Notes: generated from the letters alone by a model not told the origin. A stretch of DNA of 64,000 nt from Sedimentisphaerales bacterium (GCA_028282905.1 JANQGW010000177.1:1-64000), one strand, 5' to 3'. Positions 36,968-47,049 are shown, counted from the stretch's first letter. Numbers and translations are program-made.

Positions 36968-39358
36968 ATGAAAGGAAAAGACACAATGAAGGCAGCAATC
37001 TGGATGCTGGCGTTTTTGATGGGGTGCGTTGCCCTGTCGCATGCGGCAAACTCAAAAAGCCCGGCGGTCCTGTTTCAGGAAGCCCTGTACCAGGAAGAAA
37101 CCGAAGGTGACCTGGACAAGGCGATGGACCTGTACAAGCAGGTCATCGAACAGGCGGCAGACGTGGAGCGCGTCGCAGCACGGGCAGTCTATCAATTAGG
37201 CCTGTGCCATCTGAAGAAAGGCGAAAAAGAGCAGGCCGCAACCTATTTCCGACAGGTCGTTCGTCAGTATCCCAAACAGGCGGCGGTCAACTCAAAAGCG
37301 CAAAAACAACTCAATAAAATTGCCCCCGCTAACGACATTATTTCGCAAAGCTATGTAATTCACTACAAAACAATAAACTCTTCAGAGGAAGGACTGAAGC
37401 TCTTCAATCAAAAACACCCAAAAGGCGTCAGAACCCATCACGCCAATCGGTATCGAAAAAATGGTGAGCAAATTAATAGCATCTGCACAGACACCCAGGA
37501 AGGCACAGACAAAATCGTTGAAATGCTTAGACAGCACCCACAGCTTGAGTTTATTAAAGTAGTTCCGCCTGTGTCTCAAGCCGGCAAGCAAGTTATTTTC
37601 ACTGACGGCTTTGAGAAAGGCGACAACACCCCCGACGGCTGGGTAAAAGGCCAGTCCGTTGACGGCGTGCATTATATTTGGGATCGCAAGAACGGCAGTG
37701 ACGGCAACTCAAGTTTATGTTTGAAAAAGACAGCTCAAACATATTTTCCGATCGCCCAGTGGACACGAAAGGTCGCACATACGGGCAATGCGAAAAAATT
37801 GTCCGTCTCGGCAAAAGTAAGAGCCAGAGGCGCTTACAAAGCGGTCATCGACGCTCTGTTCCTGGACGGCAGCGGCCAATGGATCAAACACGAATGGGTC
37901 TATTATATAGGGGCCAGAGAAAAAGGAGATCCGCCAACCAATCACAACTGGCTGAACTGCTCCGGCAGCGTCGAAATCCCTGACAGCACCAAAACCATCG
38001 TCATCGGTCTGCAAATGTACGGCCCGGGAACCGTGTGGTTTGATGAGGTGGAAGCTGCATATATTACTGACAATCGGGACAACACAGAATTTGCATATAA
38101 ACTCAATCAGACAGTCTCTGTCAATATTAGTCACAGTCCCAATAACAGCAAACTAAGCGTTCAATATGCAGTGATGGCAATTGCTAAAGCTGCTGGCGTT
38201 CCATATCAATGGGAGAAGAGTCAAAAACTCGCCGGAACAAAGGCCAGACAGTACATACAACCGGTTAATTTCGAAAACACTCCTGCAACCGAAGCACTCA
38301 TCGAAATTTTGGAAGCAGTTGGTTTGAGCTATTCGGTTGATGAAGCGGGAATATTCCTCTCAGACACTGCCGCTATTGTCGAAAAAGCTGTGCTGACGAT
38401 TTCGACTTGTGCGGAAACAGACCCGCGAATCAAAACGGCAATGGAAAGTCTTAAAAAACTGGATGAAACAGCTGTCGTTAATGAAATTGTTAAGCATCTG
38501 GATTCCGACGAAAACACTGTCCGACGTTCGGCGATTTACGTACTGTGGCAAGGCGGTTTTTCGACAATTGATCCGACGGTTAAAAAACTGGAAGCCCTCT
38601 GCTCACACTCCGAAGACCTGACCCGCGGCATGGCAGCACTGGCACTGGGCCAAAACAAGGTGTCTTCATCGTTTGATAGTCTCCGGAAAATGACACAGGA
38701 TGATGCAAGCAGTTACGCCAGACGCTGTGCGGCCTATGGGCTGGGGCTTCTGGGCAATCCCAAAGCCAAACCGGTTCTTGAAAAGGCCGTCAACGACCCG
38801 GACAAACTGGTACGAAGCAACGCCAACGCCGCCTTAAAAATGCTGGAGTTGGAGACACCGCCAGTGGCGGAAAATCCTGCTAAAGCTGATGAAATGAAAG
38901 CGGAAAGCCTGGCCGCGGAAGGCTGGACGCTTTGGCGACAGCGGAAATTACCTGAAGCGGAAGCAAAGTTTAAGGAAGCTGTACGGAATAACCCGGTTAA
39001 TGAAAATGCCTGGCAGGGTTTAGGCTGGGCACAGTTGAACCAGGGCAAGAAGAAAAATGCCGAAGATTCCTTCAAGAAATGTGTCAAGCTGAATCCGAAG
39101 AATTCGGCGGCATTGAACGGTCTGGGCTGGATCGCACACGGACAAAGCGATAAAGACACCGCTATCAAGTGGTGGGAAAAAGCCGTCAAGGCCAGCGGCG
39201 GCCACGCAACCGCCTCTTTAAACGGACTGACGCAGACGTATATGGAAATGAAAGAATATGACAAGGCCGTCAAGTATTACAAAATGTGGCTGAAGGTCGA
39301 GCCGAATAATCAGGACGCCAAAGCAGGACTGAAAAAGGCTAAGGCCCAGATGAATTAA
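36968..39358 (+). CDS. exported TPR/HEAT protein heading the two-component operon
   Basis: About 796 residues. AAAGGAG lies seven bases before ATG 36968, and a signal sequence follows (MLAFLMGCVALSHA; the Cys might be a lipid site but the lipobox is imperfect). Residues about 30-115 are TPR-like (AARAVYQLGLCHLKKGEKEQAATYF). A beta-sandwich lies at about 190-325. A short secretin/STN-like segment follows (NFENTPATEALIEILEAVGLSYSV), then HEAT repeats (about 470-630) and C-terminal TPRs (about 650-790, NPVNENAWQGLGWAQLNQGKK). It ends one base before the histidine kinase gene. Probably an envelope scaffold or sensor partner of the kinase. Confidence 0.8.
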   Translation: MKGKDTMKAAIWMLAFLMGCVALSHAANSKSPAVLFQEALYQEETEGDLDKAMDLYKQVIEQAADVERVAARAVYQLGLCHLKKGEKEQAATYFRQVVRQYPKQAAVNSKAQKQLNKIAPANDIISQSYVIHYKTINSSEEGLKLFNQKHPKGVRTHHANRYRKNGEQINSICTDTQEGTDKIVEMLRQHPQLEFIKVVPPVSQAGKQVIFTDGFEKGDNTPDGWVKGQSVDGVHYIWDRKNGSDGNSSLCLKKTAQTYFPIAQWTRKVAHTGNAKKLSVSAKVRARGAYKAVIDALFLDGSGQWIKHEWVYYIGAREKGDPPTNHNWLNCSGSVEIPDSTKTIVIGLQMYGPGTVWFDEVEAAYITDNRDNTEFAYKLNQTVSVNISHSPNNSKLSVQYAVMAIAKAAGVPYQWEKSQKLAGTKARQYIQPVNFENTPATEALIEILEAVGLSYSVDEAGIFLSDTAAIVEKAVLTISTCAETDPRIKTAMESLKKLDETAVVNEIVKHLDSDENTVRRSAIYVLWQGGFSTIDPTVKKLEALCSHSEDLTRGMAALALGQNKVSSSFDSLRKMTQDDASSYARRCAAYGLGLLGNPKAKPVLEKAVNDPDKLVRSNANAALKMLELETPPVAENPAKADEMKAESLAAEGWTLWRQRKLPEAEAKFKEAVRNNPVNENAWQGLGWAQLNQGKKKNAEDSFKKCVKLNPKNSAALNGLGWIAHGQSDKDTAIKWWEKAVKASGGHATASLNGLTQTYMEMKEYDKAVKYYKMWLKVEPNNQDAKAGLKKAKAQMN

Positions 39359-39359
39359 C

Positions 39360-41402
39360 ATGAGAGCAGACAACCTTTCCAATCAGTTACGGTGGGTAAT
39401 CTTGCTGCTGGCAGCAGCAGTGATCTTACCCACCGTCTGCCTGCTCTGGTTCATGAACCAGGCCGTCAAAAACGAAAGGCTGGCCGTCCGGCAAAAGCTT
39501 ATTGACGCTTATCAACCGAAGCTCGATAAGTTCATCTCACAATCGAGTCACTTATGGGAAGAATATATTACCGTCAAGACCGAACGACTGTCAAAGTCTC
39601 CTGAGTCGCAACTACATCACAATATGACATCTCAAGATTTCTCAAAAAATGCCGAAGCACTGCATTATCGTTTGAGAGATTGTATTCTATACAGAGAAGA
39701 GGGAACGATTTTATACCCCGAACTTAACATGACTGTTGCAAGTTTTCCGGATAGCGATCTTTTTAAAGAAGCAGAAAACCTGGAATACAACGCCAAAGAT
39801 TATTCAAACGCTTTAGAGAAATACCAAAACATACTCGACACTAAAGATGGTACCATCAACGAACTTAACAACCGATACGCCTTGTTTGGAAAGGCACGCT
39901 GCTTAGCGAAGCTTGGCCGGTGGAGAGATGCGGCAACAGCTTATGAAACAGTAAGCCAACTAGAAAGCATATTCGATCATTCTTTTGCTCAATTGGCTAT
40001 CCATGCTAAGCACAAAGCTTTCGAACTTCGATTTGTAAATTCTGAATATAAGACTAAAGAACACTCTCACGCGGCACAGCAAATATACTTTATATCGCTC
40101 TACGGCTTAAATATTATTGGTGGATCTCCAGACATTGAAAACAAAGTGTTTCTTTTAGAAAAGACAATAGAGATATATAAGCCTTATTTGGAATCTACTC
40201 TGATTCAACTTTTAACCGAACAAGCACAAGAAAAATTAGCACTACTTAAAAATGCTGTCATAATTGCTGATCGCTGTCCACACGCAAATGAATTGCCCTC
40301 ATGGCAAAACGGCAATTTTTATTGTCTTCCGACTAATGATGATTACTACGCACTCTTTTTAAAACAAGAAAGAACGGCACTGTTACTCTACACAGCAAGG
40401 GACCTTATGGAATACTTCAAGGCATGTGCCAATTTTTTTGCTGATATTCCGGGAATTCAATTTCAAGTTTGCGATTTAGTAAATGGCAAAATGCTTCTCG
40501 ACACCAACTCCTCGGAAACGGATGCTTTTTTATCCCAATCTCTTAATGAGCCATTTTCAGAATTTCAAGTATCCCTATATTTTTCCGATTCAGCAATATT
40601 TGATAATGCCGCAAACCGTCAGACTACAATCTATATTTGGAGTGGAGTTCTAGTGGCGTTATTCATACTCTGTGCCGGAGGTGTTTCGATTCGGGCGGTG
40701 AGTCGGCAGATTCAGATGAACCGGTTAAAGAATGATTTTATTGCGACGGTGACGCATGAGTTGAAGACGCCGCTGTCTTCGATGCGGCTTTTGGTGGATA
40801 CACTTTTGGAAGGCCGGTATGAGGACAAGCAGACGGTGCCGGAGTATTTGGGGCTGATTGCCAATGAGAACAAGCGGCTCAGCCATTTGATTGACAGCTT
40901 TTTGACGTTTTCGCGGATGGAACGCAACAAGCAGGTGTTTGATTTTCAAAATGTTTGCCCGAAAGACATCGCCTCGGCAGGTGCTGAAGCCGCCCGGGCC
41001 AAGCTGCGTCACGGCGGCTGCAACTTCGACATGGACATCGACGCCGCCCTGCCGATGCTGCGAGCCGATAAAGACGCGCTGGTCACGGTACTGGTTAACC
41101 TGCTCGATAACGCCTGCAAATATTCCGGCGACGATAAGCACATCTGCCTGAAGGTCTATTCGCAAAACGGCGAAGTCTGCTTTGCAGTCACAGATCGCGG
41201 TATCGGCATCTCCAAACGCGTGCAAAAGAAAATATTCCAGCGATTTTACCAGGTGGACAGCCGGCTGAGCCGCTCCTCCGAAGGCTGCGGATTGGGCCTG
41301 AGCATTGTACAATTTATCGTCGAAGCCCATAAAGGCACCATCAATGTCGAAAGCCAGCCGGGTCAGGGAAGCACATTCACCGTGAGACTGCCGGCAGTAT
41401 AA
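39360..41402 (+). CDS. sensor histidine kinase with TPR-like extracytoplasmic domain
   Basis: 680 residues. A membrane helix near the N-terminus (about 12-32) and a second at about 423-445 bracket a ~390-residue outer domain with TPR-like helices (ALEKYQNILDTKDG, RWRDAATAYETV). Then come HisKA with phospho-acceptor H466 in VTHELKTPLSS and the ATPase domain with N584 in LLDNACKYSG, DRGIGIS and GCGLGLSIV. The start lies one base after the previous stop with no separate ribosome site, so translation is likely coupled. The outer domain is AT-rich compared with the kinase core. The natural partner is the regulator two genes on. The signal is unknown. Confidence 0.92.
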   Translation: MRADNLSNQLRWVILLLAAAVILPTVCLLWFMNQAVKNERLAVRQKLIDAYQPKLDKFISQSSHLWEEYITVKTERLSKSPESQLHHNMTSQDFSKNAEALHYRLRDCILYREEGTILYPELNMTVASFPDSDLFKEAENLEYNAKDYSNALEKYQNILDTKDGTINELNNRYALFGKARCLAKLGRWRDAATAYETVSQLESIFDHSFAQLAIHAKHKAFELRFVNSEYKTKEHSHAAQQIYFISLYGLNIIGGSPDIENKVFLLEKTIEIYKPYLESTLIQLLTEQAQEKLALLKNAVIIADRCPHANELPSWQNGNFYCLPTNDDYYALFLKQERTALLLYTARDLMEYFKACANFFADIPGIQFQVCDLVNGKMLLDTNSSETDAFLSQSLNEPFSEFQVSLYFSDSAIFDNAANRQTTIYIWSGVLVALFILCAGGVSIRAVSRQIQMNRLKNDFIATVTHELKTPLSSMRLLVDTLLEGRYEDKQTVPEYLGLIANENKRLSHLIDSFLTFSRMERNKQVFDFQNVCPKDIASAGAEAARAKLRHGGCNFDMDIDAALPMLRADKDALVTVLVNLLDNACKYSGDDKHICLKVYSQNGEVCFAVTDRGIGISKRVQKKIFQRFYQVDSRLSRSSEGCGLGLSIVQFIVEAHKGTINVESQPGQGSTFTVRLPAV

Positions 41403-41429
41403 CAAGCTATTAATTAAGGAGTTGAGAAA

Positions 41430-42905
41430 ATGAAATATCGGATTCAGACATTACTGGCATCCCTTTTTGTCACTGTGTTGGCCATGAGCCAGCCGGTAGA
41501 AGCCAAACAGCTTGAATTTTCCCTGACAGACAGCTACGGACGGAAGGTCACCTCACAGGACTATATTGGCGTACCCATTTTCCTTGAATTCGGTGCGTGC
41601 TGGTGAGGCGGCTGCCAACAACAAGCGCTCCGTGTCGGAGCGATCGCTAAAAAATATCAGAAATCCGGACTGCTGGTCATTCGCGTCATCTCCGGCGATA
41701 ACGAATTGCAGGCCCTGGACTTCCAGAAGCACTACCGGATGGGCGCGGTTTATTTGATGGACCCGAATCGCTCCTTTGAACGCAAATACAACAGGAACGG
41801 CTGGCCGTTTTTGATGCTGGTTGATGAAACCGGCAAAATTGTCTACCAGTGCAATAATTTAGTGGATCGAGACAAAACCTTCATGCGACATCTGCAAACG
41901 ATTGCCAAAACACCCCGAAAGGCAGACATTCAGACTGCTGACAGGATTCCCTATCTCCGCTCCACGCTTGCCAACAACAAGGAAAGCGATGCGCCTCGAA
42001 TCAATGAACGCTTTACCTCGCTGGCATGCGGTGTTGATGACACAATATATACCACCTATACCGCAACCGAGAACGGCAACAGCAATGTCTATCTGCGCGT
42101 GCAGAAAGGCTCAGAAAAACCGAAAATTATCCCGGTTGCTGCTACAGATGCCGACGAATACGACGGTACCGTCATTACCGATGCACAGGGCAAGGCATGG
42201 GTCTGCTGGACCAGCAATGAACGCGGGCGTATCTATAATATCTACTTGAACAGCCTGGATCGGATTACAAACCAAAAGCCCGCAAGAGCCGTCTCGCAGT
42301 CGAAAGAAGACGTCATGCATGGGCGGATGGCAGCAGATGCATCGAATAATATCTGGGTGACTTACTATAAATGGCACAAGATCAAGAATATCTCCCGTGA
42401 CAAAGAAGTCTATGTTCGAAAGTTCGGCGAAAGCGGCATCTCGAAAGAAATTCAAATCAGCCCGACCGATGTTTCGCAATATGAGGACCATACCGACTCA
42501 ACGATTGCTATTGTCAACAATCAGCCGGTTATCTGCTGGAGCTGGGACTTCCACCAGCCGAAAGGCTATACCAAAGAAGCGCATTCGCCGACCATTTTTG
42601 CCCGCGCACTGAACCAGCAGGGACAGCTGCAGAAACTGTTTCATCTCAGTGATAAATCGATTGATATGACCCCGGTTATCGATGTCTTCGGTGATGAACT
42701 TTGGTGCGCATGGGATGCGTTGGGAAAAAGCAAGAAGGCATTATGCTTACGGAAATTATCCACTGAAAAAACTTCTGGCAGCAAAATAATTCTCGCAGAC
42801 AACCTTGTCAATACCTGCAGCCCTGATTTTGCGTTCTACAAAGGTCAAAAAGGAGCAATTGTCTGGTCACAAATCGAAAATGGCAAGGACTGGTCCCTGT
42901 GGTAA
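41430..42905 (+). CDS. putative selenoprotein: thioredoxin-fold (UxxC) plus beta-propeller-like protein
   Basis: ATG 41430 follows AAGGAG. The frame runs 492 codons with an in-frame TGA at codon 59 (41604-41606), read here as selenocysteine. Signal peptide at about 1-25. The thioredoxin-like domain (26-150) has FLEFGACW-U-GGCQQQ, so Sec59 takes the first position of the WCxxC active site with C62 as partner, and the cis-Pro loop NGWPFLMLVDETGK is intact. Residues about 165-491 are repeated blade-like strands (DAQGKAWVCWTS, DASNNIWVTYYK). A hairpin at 41626-41642 follows the TGA. The gene lies between a histidine kinase and its likely regulator. A second in-frame stop, TAA 42903-42905, comes 55 codons before the stop at 43071. 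If TGA is not recoded this is a pseudogene. Confidence 0.8.
41604..41642 (+). promoter_or_regulatory. UGA codon and putative bacterial SECIS hairpin
   Basis: TGA at 41604-41606 is followed after 19 nt by a perfect stem CGCTCC (41626-41631) / GGAGCG (41637-41642), extendable to 7 bp, with apical loop GTGTC. The distance from UGA to loop is 25 nt and the first loop base is G. Both fit the published consensus for bacterial SECIS elements (loop 16-37 nt after UGA, G among the first two loop bases). Confidence 0.72.
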
Positions 42906-43074
42906 GCTGACTACAACGCACAAAATAGAAAATGGAGTAAGCCCCGGATGATTGTTTCTGAAAGGAACCCGAGATTTGCTTCGTGCGATTTTGACTCGCA
43001 GGGGCATTTGTGGATATCATATTCAATACAAACCGATAAAGGCAGAGAGGTAGTCGTTAAACAAGTTGACTAAT

Positions 43075-43761
<687 letters not shown>

Positions 43762-43788
43762 ACCACTCCCAGACGGTCGCGGCTCTGA

Positions 43789-44553
43789 TTAGTCGTCATG
43801 AAAGGCGGTTGCCAATACCGCGGCGTAAACCTTTTTGGCCCCGGCGGCTTTGAGGGTTTTTGCGCATTCGTTCAGCGTTGCACTGCTGGTAGTGATATCA
43901 TCGACCAGAAGCACCGTTTGATTGTCAAACGGATGGCCCTTCCGCAAAGCAAACGCCCCTTTGACATTTCGTCTTCGCTGCGGAGGTGTCAAATCCCATT
44001 GCTGAACCGTGTTACGAATGCGCACTAGATCGCTTGAAACAGGTACACTACCAAACTTGAGTGATTTGGCCAGCAAATGCGACTGGTTAAACCCTCGCCA
44101 CAGTTGACGCCGCCAGTGCAGTGGCACAGGGGTCACGGTGTCCACCTCATCCATGAATCCACCGGCGGCAACAGAATATTTGAGCATCGGCGACAGCCTG
44201 TCGCAAAGCTCCGTTTTTTCACTGAATTTAAACGCCAAAATCAGTGCCCGAAGCGTCGATTCATACGCCCCTGCGCGAACAATGCCGTCAAACTGAAATG
44301 TCTTGTCCTGGCAGAATCCGCAACGGCCGTTGATAATTCCAAACGGGCTGACATCCCGCCCGCAGCGACGGCAGTAATCAGAGGCTACCGATTTTGACAG
44401 GTTCTGCCAGCAAACAGAACACAAATGATCATCTTCAGCACAGATGGATTTTCGACAGACCAGGCACCGCCCCGGCCAGAAAAGATGTGACAATCCCTCA
44501 ATCAGCTGACCGCCGCGAGATGTGAACCACCGATAAAGCCCTTGTGTCTCCAT
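43789..44553 (-). CDS. comF: ComF-family phosphoribosyltransferase-like protein
   Basis: 254 residues. The N-terminal double zinc finger has CLVC, CSVC, CRRC and CGFC pairs (about 35-80). The PRTase domain follows, with VTPVPLHWRRQLWRGFNQSHLLA, the LTPPQRRRNVKGAFAL segment and the PRPP loop VLLVDDITTSSATL. ComF proteins take part in DNA uptake and transformation in competent bacteria. Convergent with the response regulator (27 nt apart). It follows the prepilin-like gene by 38 nt and may be read through from it. Confidence 0.92.
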   Translation of the reverse strand: METQGLYRWFTSRGGQLIEGLSHLFWPGRCLVCRKSICAEDDHLCSVCWQNLSKSVASDYCRRCGRDVSPFGIINGRCGFCQDKTFQFDGIVRAGAYESTLRALILAFKFSEKTELCDRLSPMLKYSVAAGGFMDEVDTVTPVPLHWRRQLWRGFNQSHLLAKSLKFGSVPVSSDLVRIRNTVQQWDLTPPQRRRNVKGAFALRKGHPFDNQTVLLVDDITTSSATLNECAKTLKAAGAKKVYAAVLATAFHDD

Positions 44554-44591
44554 GCCAACAGCATAGCCGCCACAGACTTCAAAAACAAGCC

Positions 44592-45452
44592 TTATTTGAG
44601 ATTGTACTGCAGATTATCCGGGCCGAGAAAGCCGATTTTAACCTTATTGGCCTCATTGTACGCATCCAGTTGCGTTTTATACTTTGGATGCGTGTCCGTA
44701 TAGCACTCCTTCACTTCAGTGACATGGCCATCCGCCCAGGCAACATTGGTCTTTTGGGCATGACGAAAACCCTGTGTTCCGCCCGGACGAAGCATCCAAT
44801 CCATATCCCCCGCCCAGACCGCCGGCGACCGCATGAATTTATTGGCTCCGCCGGCATACTGGCCTTCGCCAAACAGCACACAACTGCCCGGCGAACGAAG
44901 CTCTGATGCCTTTGCGGACATAACAATATACTCACCGCTGCGATTCGGATGGTCAATCACGCGACCCGAAAAAGTTGGGGCATCATAGCGTTCATTCTCA
45001 CCGTGACCGATATAGCTGGTGTTGTAATTATAGCCGGAAAACGGATCGATCCCGGTATCGGATTCCTTATAGGAGGGGCATTTATGAACTTCATCCGCCG
45101 TTTCGCCCTGCCACAATGTCCCGGCACTTACCTGAACCCGGTCTCCCTGCATGATCGTTGTATAATCCCAGCAATAGTTATAGGCAGCACCGACCGACGC
45201 TCCTTCGACACCTTCACCTGCGGAAGCCATCACGGCAGACTGCATGGAATAATGGGCAATCGGAAAATAACCGTCAAAGTCATTGACATAAGAAGCCGCC
45301 GTCAAGGCCATTTGACGCAGATTGTTTTTGCAATAGACACTGCGTCCCTGCTCTTTGACACGTTGCAGCGACGGCAGCACAATCGCCAGCAGCATCGCGA
45401 TGATAGCGATCACCACCAATAGCTCAATCAATGTAAAGGCTTTTTTTTGCAT
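44592..45452 (-). CDS. prepilin-like protein with H-X9-DG motif
   Basis: About 286 residues. The start is placed at ATG 45452 (MQKKAFTLIELLVV), ten bases after the upstream stop and with AGGA before it; the frame stays open well into the upstream gene without meaning. Canonical pseudopilin leader and helix. Near the C-terminus FRHAQKTNVAWADGHVTEV contains an exact H-X9-DG motif, the mark of planctomycete DUF1559-type proteins. Third gene of the riboswitch-controlled group. Confidence 0.88.
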   Translation of the reverse strand: MQKKAFTLIELLVVIAIIAMLLAIVLPSLQRVKEQGRSVYCKNNLRQMALTAASYVNDFDGYFPIAHYSMQSAVMASAGEGVEGASVGAAYNYCWDYTTIMQGDRVQVSAGTLWQGETADEVHKCPSYKESDTGIDPFSGYNYNTSYIGHGENERYDAPTFSGRVIDHPNRSGEYIVMSAKASELRSPGSCVLFGEGQYAGGANKFMRSPAVWAGDMDWMLRPGGTQGFRHAQKTNVAWADGHVTEVKECYTDTHPKYKTQLDAYNEANKVKIGFLGPDNLQYNLK

Positions 45453-45462
45453 CTGCATCCTG

Positions 45463-46425
45463 CTAACGGTCACATTGATAGGTACACTCCAGCCAACTCG
45501 CGGCCAGAATCGCAAAATCTTCCAAATCCACCCGGCAGTCTTTGGTGATATCACCGGCCGGATACGGATGCGTCGGATCGCCGCAAACGGCCACATCGGC
45601 TACCGCATCGACTTCGCCGCCGAGGGCATACACACCTTCGCCGCCTTCCAGACGTACATACTGAATCCAGCGGCAGCCGCTATTCGGGTCAACCACCAAC
45701 TCGTCATAGGAGGCTAAGTCTTTTAAGTCAAACGGTGTCCCGCCGCCGGAACCGTCATACAAATCCATCGCATCGGCTCCCGTCAAACCGCTGAATGCAG
45801 CAATCCCCAGGTTCGGGTCAACCGGTTTGGTAAAATCCATTTCCTCATCGGTCCATTGTGCATTGTCACGATCCCACCGATATGCCTGCGTAGGATATAG
45901 ATCATCGGCCCACGGCCCGGCGTCAAATGTATGCCAAATCTGGCCATCCTGACTAACGGATACTTGAACGGCTTCAAAAATCCCGGTCGCCGGCGATGTC
46001 AGCAATACCTGATTCATATTACTGGCATCAGAAGTCGTCTGGTTACCCTGTAAGTCAAAGGCTCCATTGCCATAGACAATAAAATCCTGCCCGAAAGGAT
46101 TGCCGGGATAGTCAGCAACCTTGTGGTCAAATTTAACAACGATGTGTTCGCCCGGATTGAGCGTCGTGATAACTTTTTCACCGCTCAAATCCCGGTTGTA
46201 GGCTCCTTCGGTCAGTTTTACGCGGAAAGTCGGCTGCGGTGTCATCGGGTCATTATTTAGGCACCGTGTCGCGGGTTTGCCCAAAACAGCATTCGGATCA
46301 TTATACGGTGACGGCCCGAAAACACCGGAAAACTCAACGACTTCGGCGGCATAGTCGGAAACCGCCGCCACACTGTATGAGACAGCTAACAAACTAATCA
46401 AAAATATAAGTCGCTGAATTTTCAT
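45463..46425 (-). CDS. secreted surface protein with dockerin-like tail, B12-riboswitch operon
   Basis: 320 residues with signal peptide MKIQRLIFLISLLAVSYSVAA. The body is a beta-rich domain of about 230 residues (PNAVLGKPATRC, GEHIVVKFDHKV, GQDFIVYGNGAFDLQG, WIQYVRLEGG) of a type often annotated only as cell surface protein. It ends in a dockerin-like module AGDITKDCRVDLEDFAILAASWLEC. No enzyme motif. It lies 60 nt after the PEP-CTERM gene and 10 nt before the prepilin-like start. With a cobalamin riboswitch upstream, a role in capturing cobamides at the surface is a reasonable but unproven idea. Confidence 0.8.
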   Translation of the reverse strand: MKIQRLIFLISLLAVSYSVAAVSDYAAEVVEFSGVFGPSPYNDPNAVLGKPATRCLNNDPMTPQPTFRVKLTEGAYNRDLSGEKVITTLNPGEHIVVKFDHKVADYPGNPFGQDFIVYGNGAFDLQGNQTTSDASNMNQVLLTSPATGIFEAVQVSVSQDGQIWHTFDAGPWADDLYPTQAYRWDRDNAQWTDEEMDFTKPVDPNLGIAAFSGLTGADAMDLYDGSGGGTPFDLKDLASYDELVVDPNSGCRWIQYVRLEGGEGVYALGGEVDAVADVAVCGDPTHPYPAGDITKDCRVDLEDFAILAASWLECTYQCDR

Positions 46426-46485
46426 AATTCACTCAAAAAATTCATTCGGGACGGAATCGTCGATCCCGCCCCGAATAATCATATC

Positions 46486-47049
46486 TTATTTTCGCTTACG
46501 TGCCATCAGCAAGCCTGCCGCGAGCAGCGCCATGGTTGCCGGTTCAGGAATCGTCATATTCGCATTGCCCCAGACACCGCTATCCACATTCAGACCTTCG
46601 ATGCCCCCGTCCCAGAGGTATTCCGCATCAATACTGCCGCCATTGCCGATCCAGGTCTGCCCGCCGTCCTGGGTGTCCCCAAGCCACCACCAACCGTGAT
46701 AATCACCTGCGGTGTGAGAATCGCCATCAATTGCTGTCTGATCGTAGGTGATATCCTCCACAAATCCCCAGTCATAATTGTAGGTAATCTCCAGTGACTC
46801 AACCGCGGTGTCAATATCATCTAATGCATCAGCAACGGTTTTATCGCCATCCCAGCGATATCCGAAAAGATGGTACTCGGTACTGTACGGCCCGGCCGTT
46901 CCGTTCCAGTCGATTGCAACCACACATTCATTGCTGCCGGTACCAACCCACTGATCAATCGTCAAGTCAACACCCTGAATCAAATACGCATGACAGAAAG
47001 AAGCCGTCATCAAAATACCACACATCACCCATTGAATCTTATTTTTCAT
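46486..47049 (-). CDS. PEP-CTERM surface protein, B12-riboswitch operon
   Basis: 187 residues. Signal peptide (MKNKIQWVMCGILMTASFCHA), a Trp- and Asp-rich domain (VVAIDWNG, YHLFGYRWDGD, HGWWWLGD, TWIGNGG), then an exact PEP-CTERM sorting tail: IPEPATMALLAAGLLMARKRK (PEP motif, hydrophobic helix, basic end). Such tails are recognised and cut by exosortases; one is encoded at 51648-53675. GGAG lies eight bases before the ATG. First gene behind the cobalamin riboswitch. Function unknown; the aromatic residues would suit ligand binding. Confidence 0.88.
   Translation of the reverse strand: MKNKIQWVMCGILMTASFCHAYLIQGVDLTIDQWVGTGSNECVVAIDWNGTAGPYSTEYHLFGYRWDGDKTVADALDDIDTAVESLEITYNYDWGFVEDITYDQTAIDGDSHTAGDYHGWWWLGDTQDGGQTWIGNGGSIDAEYLWDGGIEGLNVDSGVWGNANMTIPEPATMALLAAGLLMARKRK

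Noticed and set aside
40725-41405. 226-codon open frame antisense to the histidine kinase core
   Set aside because: A shadow of the GC-rich kinase codons; no family resemblance and full overlap with a well-supported gene.
41706-42905. Calling the redox/propeller gene from the first ATG after the TGA (41706)
   Set aside because: This would start in the middle of the thioredoxin fold, without a signal peptide or a ribosome site. The upstream 58 codons have both and are in the same frame.
41430-43073. Treating the redox/propeller gene simply as a pseudogene with two stops
   Set aside because: The first stop is exactly at the redox Cys position with a SECIS-like hairpin. Only the second stop looks like damage or a sequence error, and it removes just the last blade.
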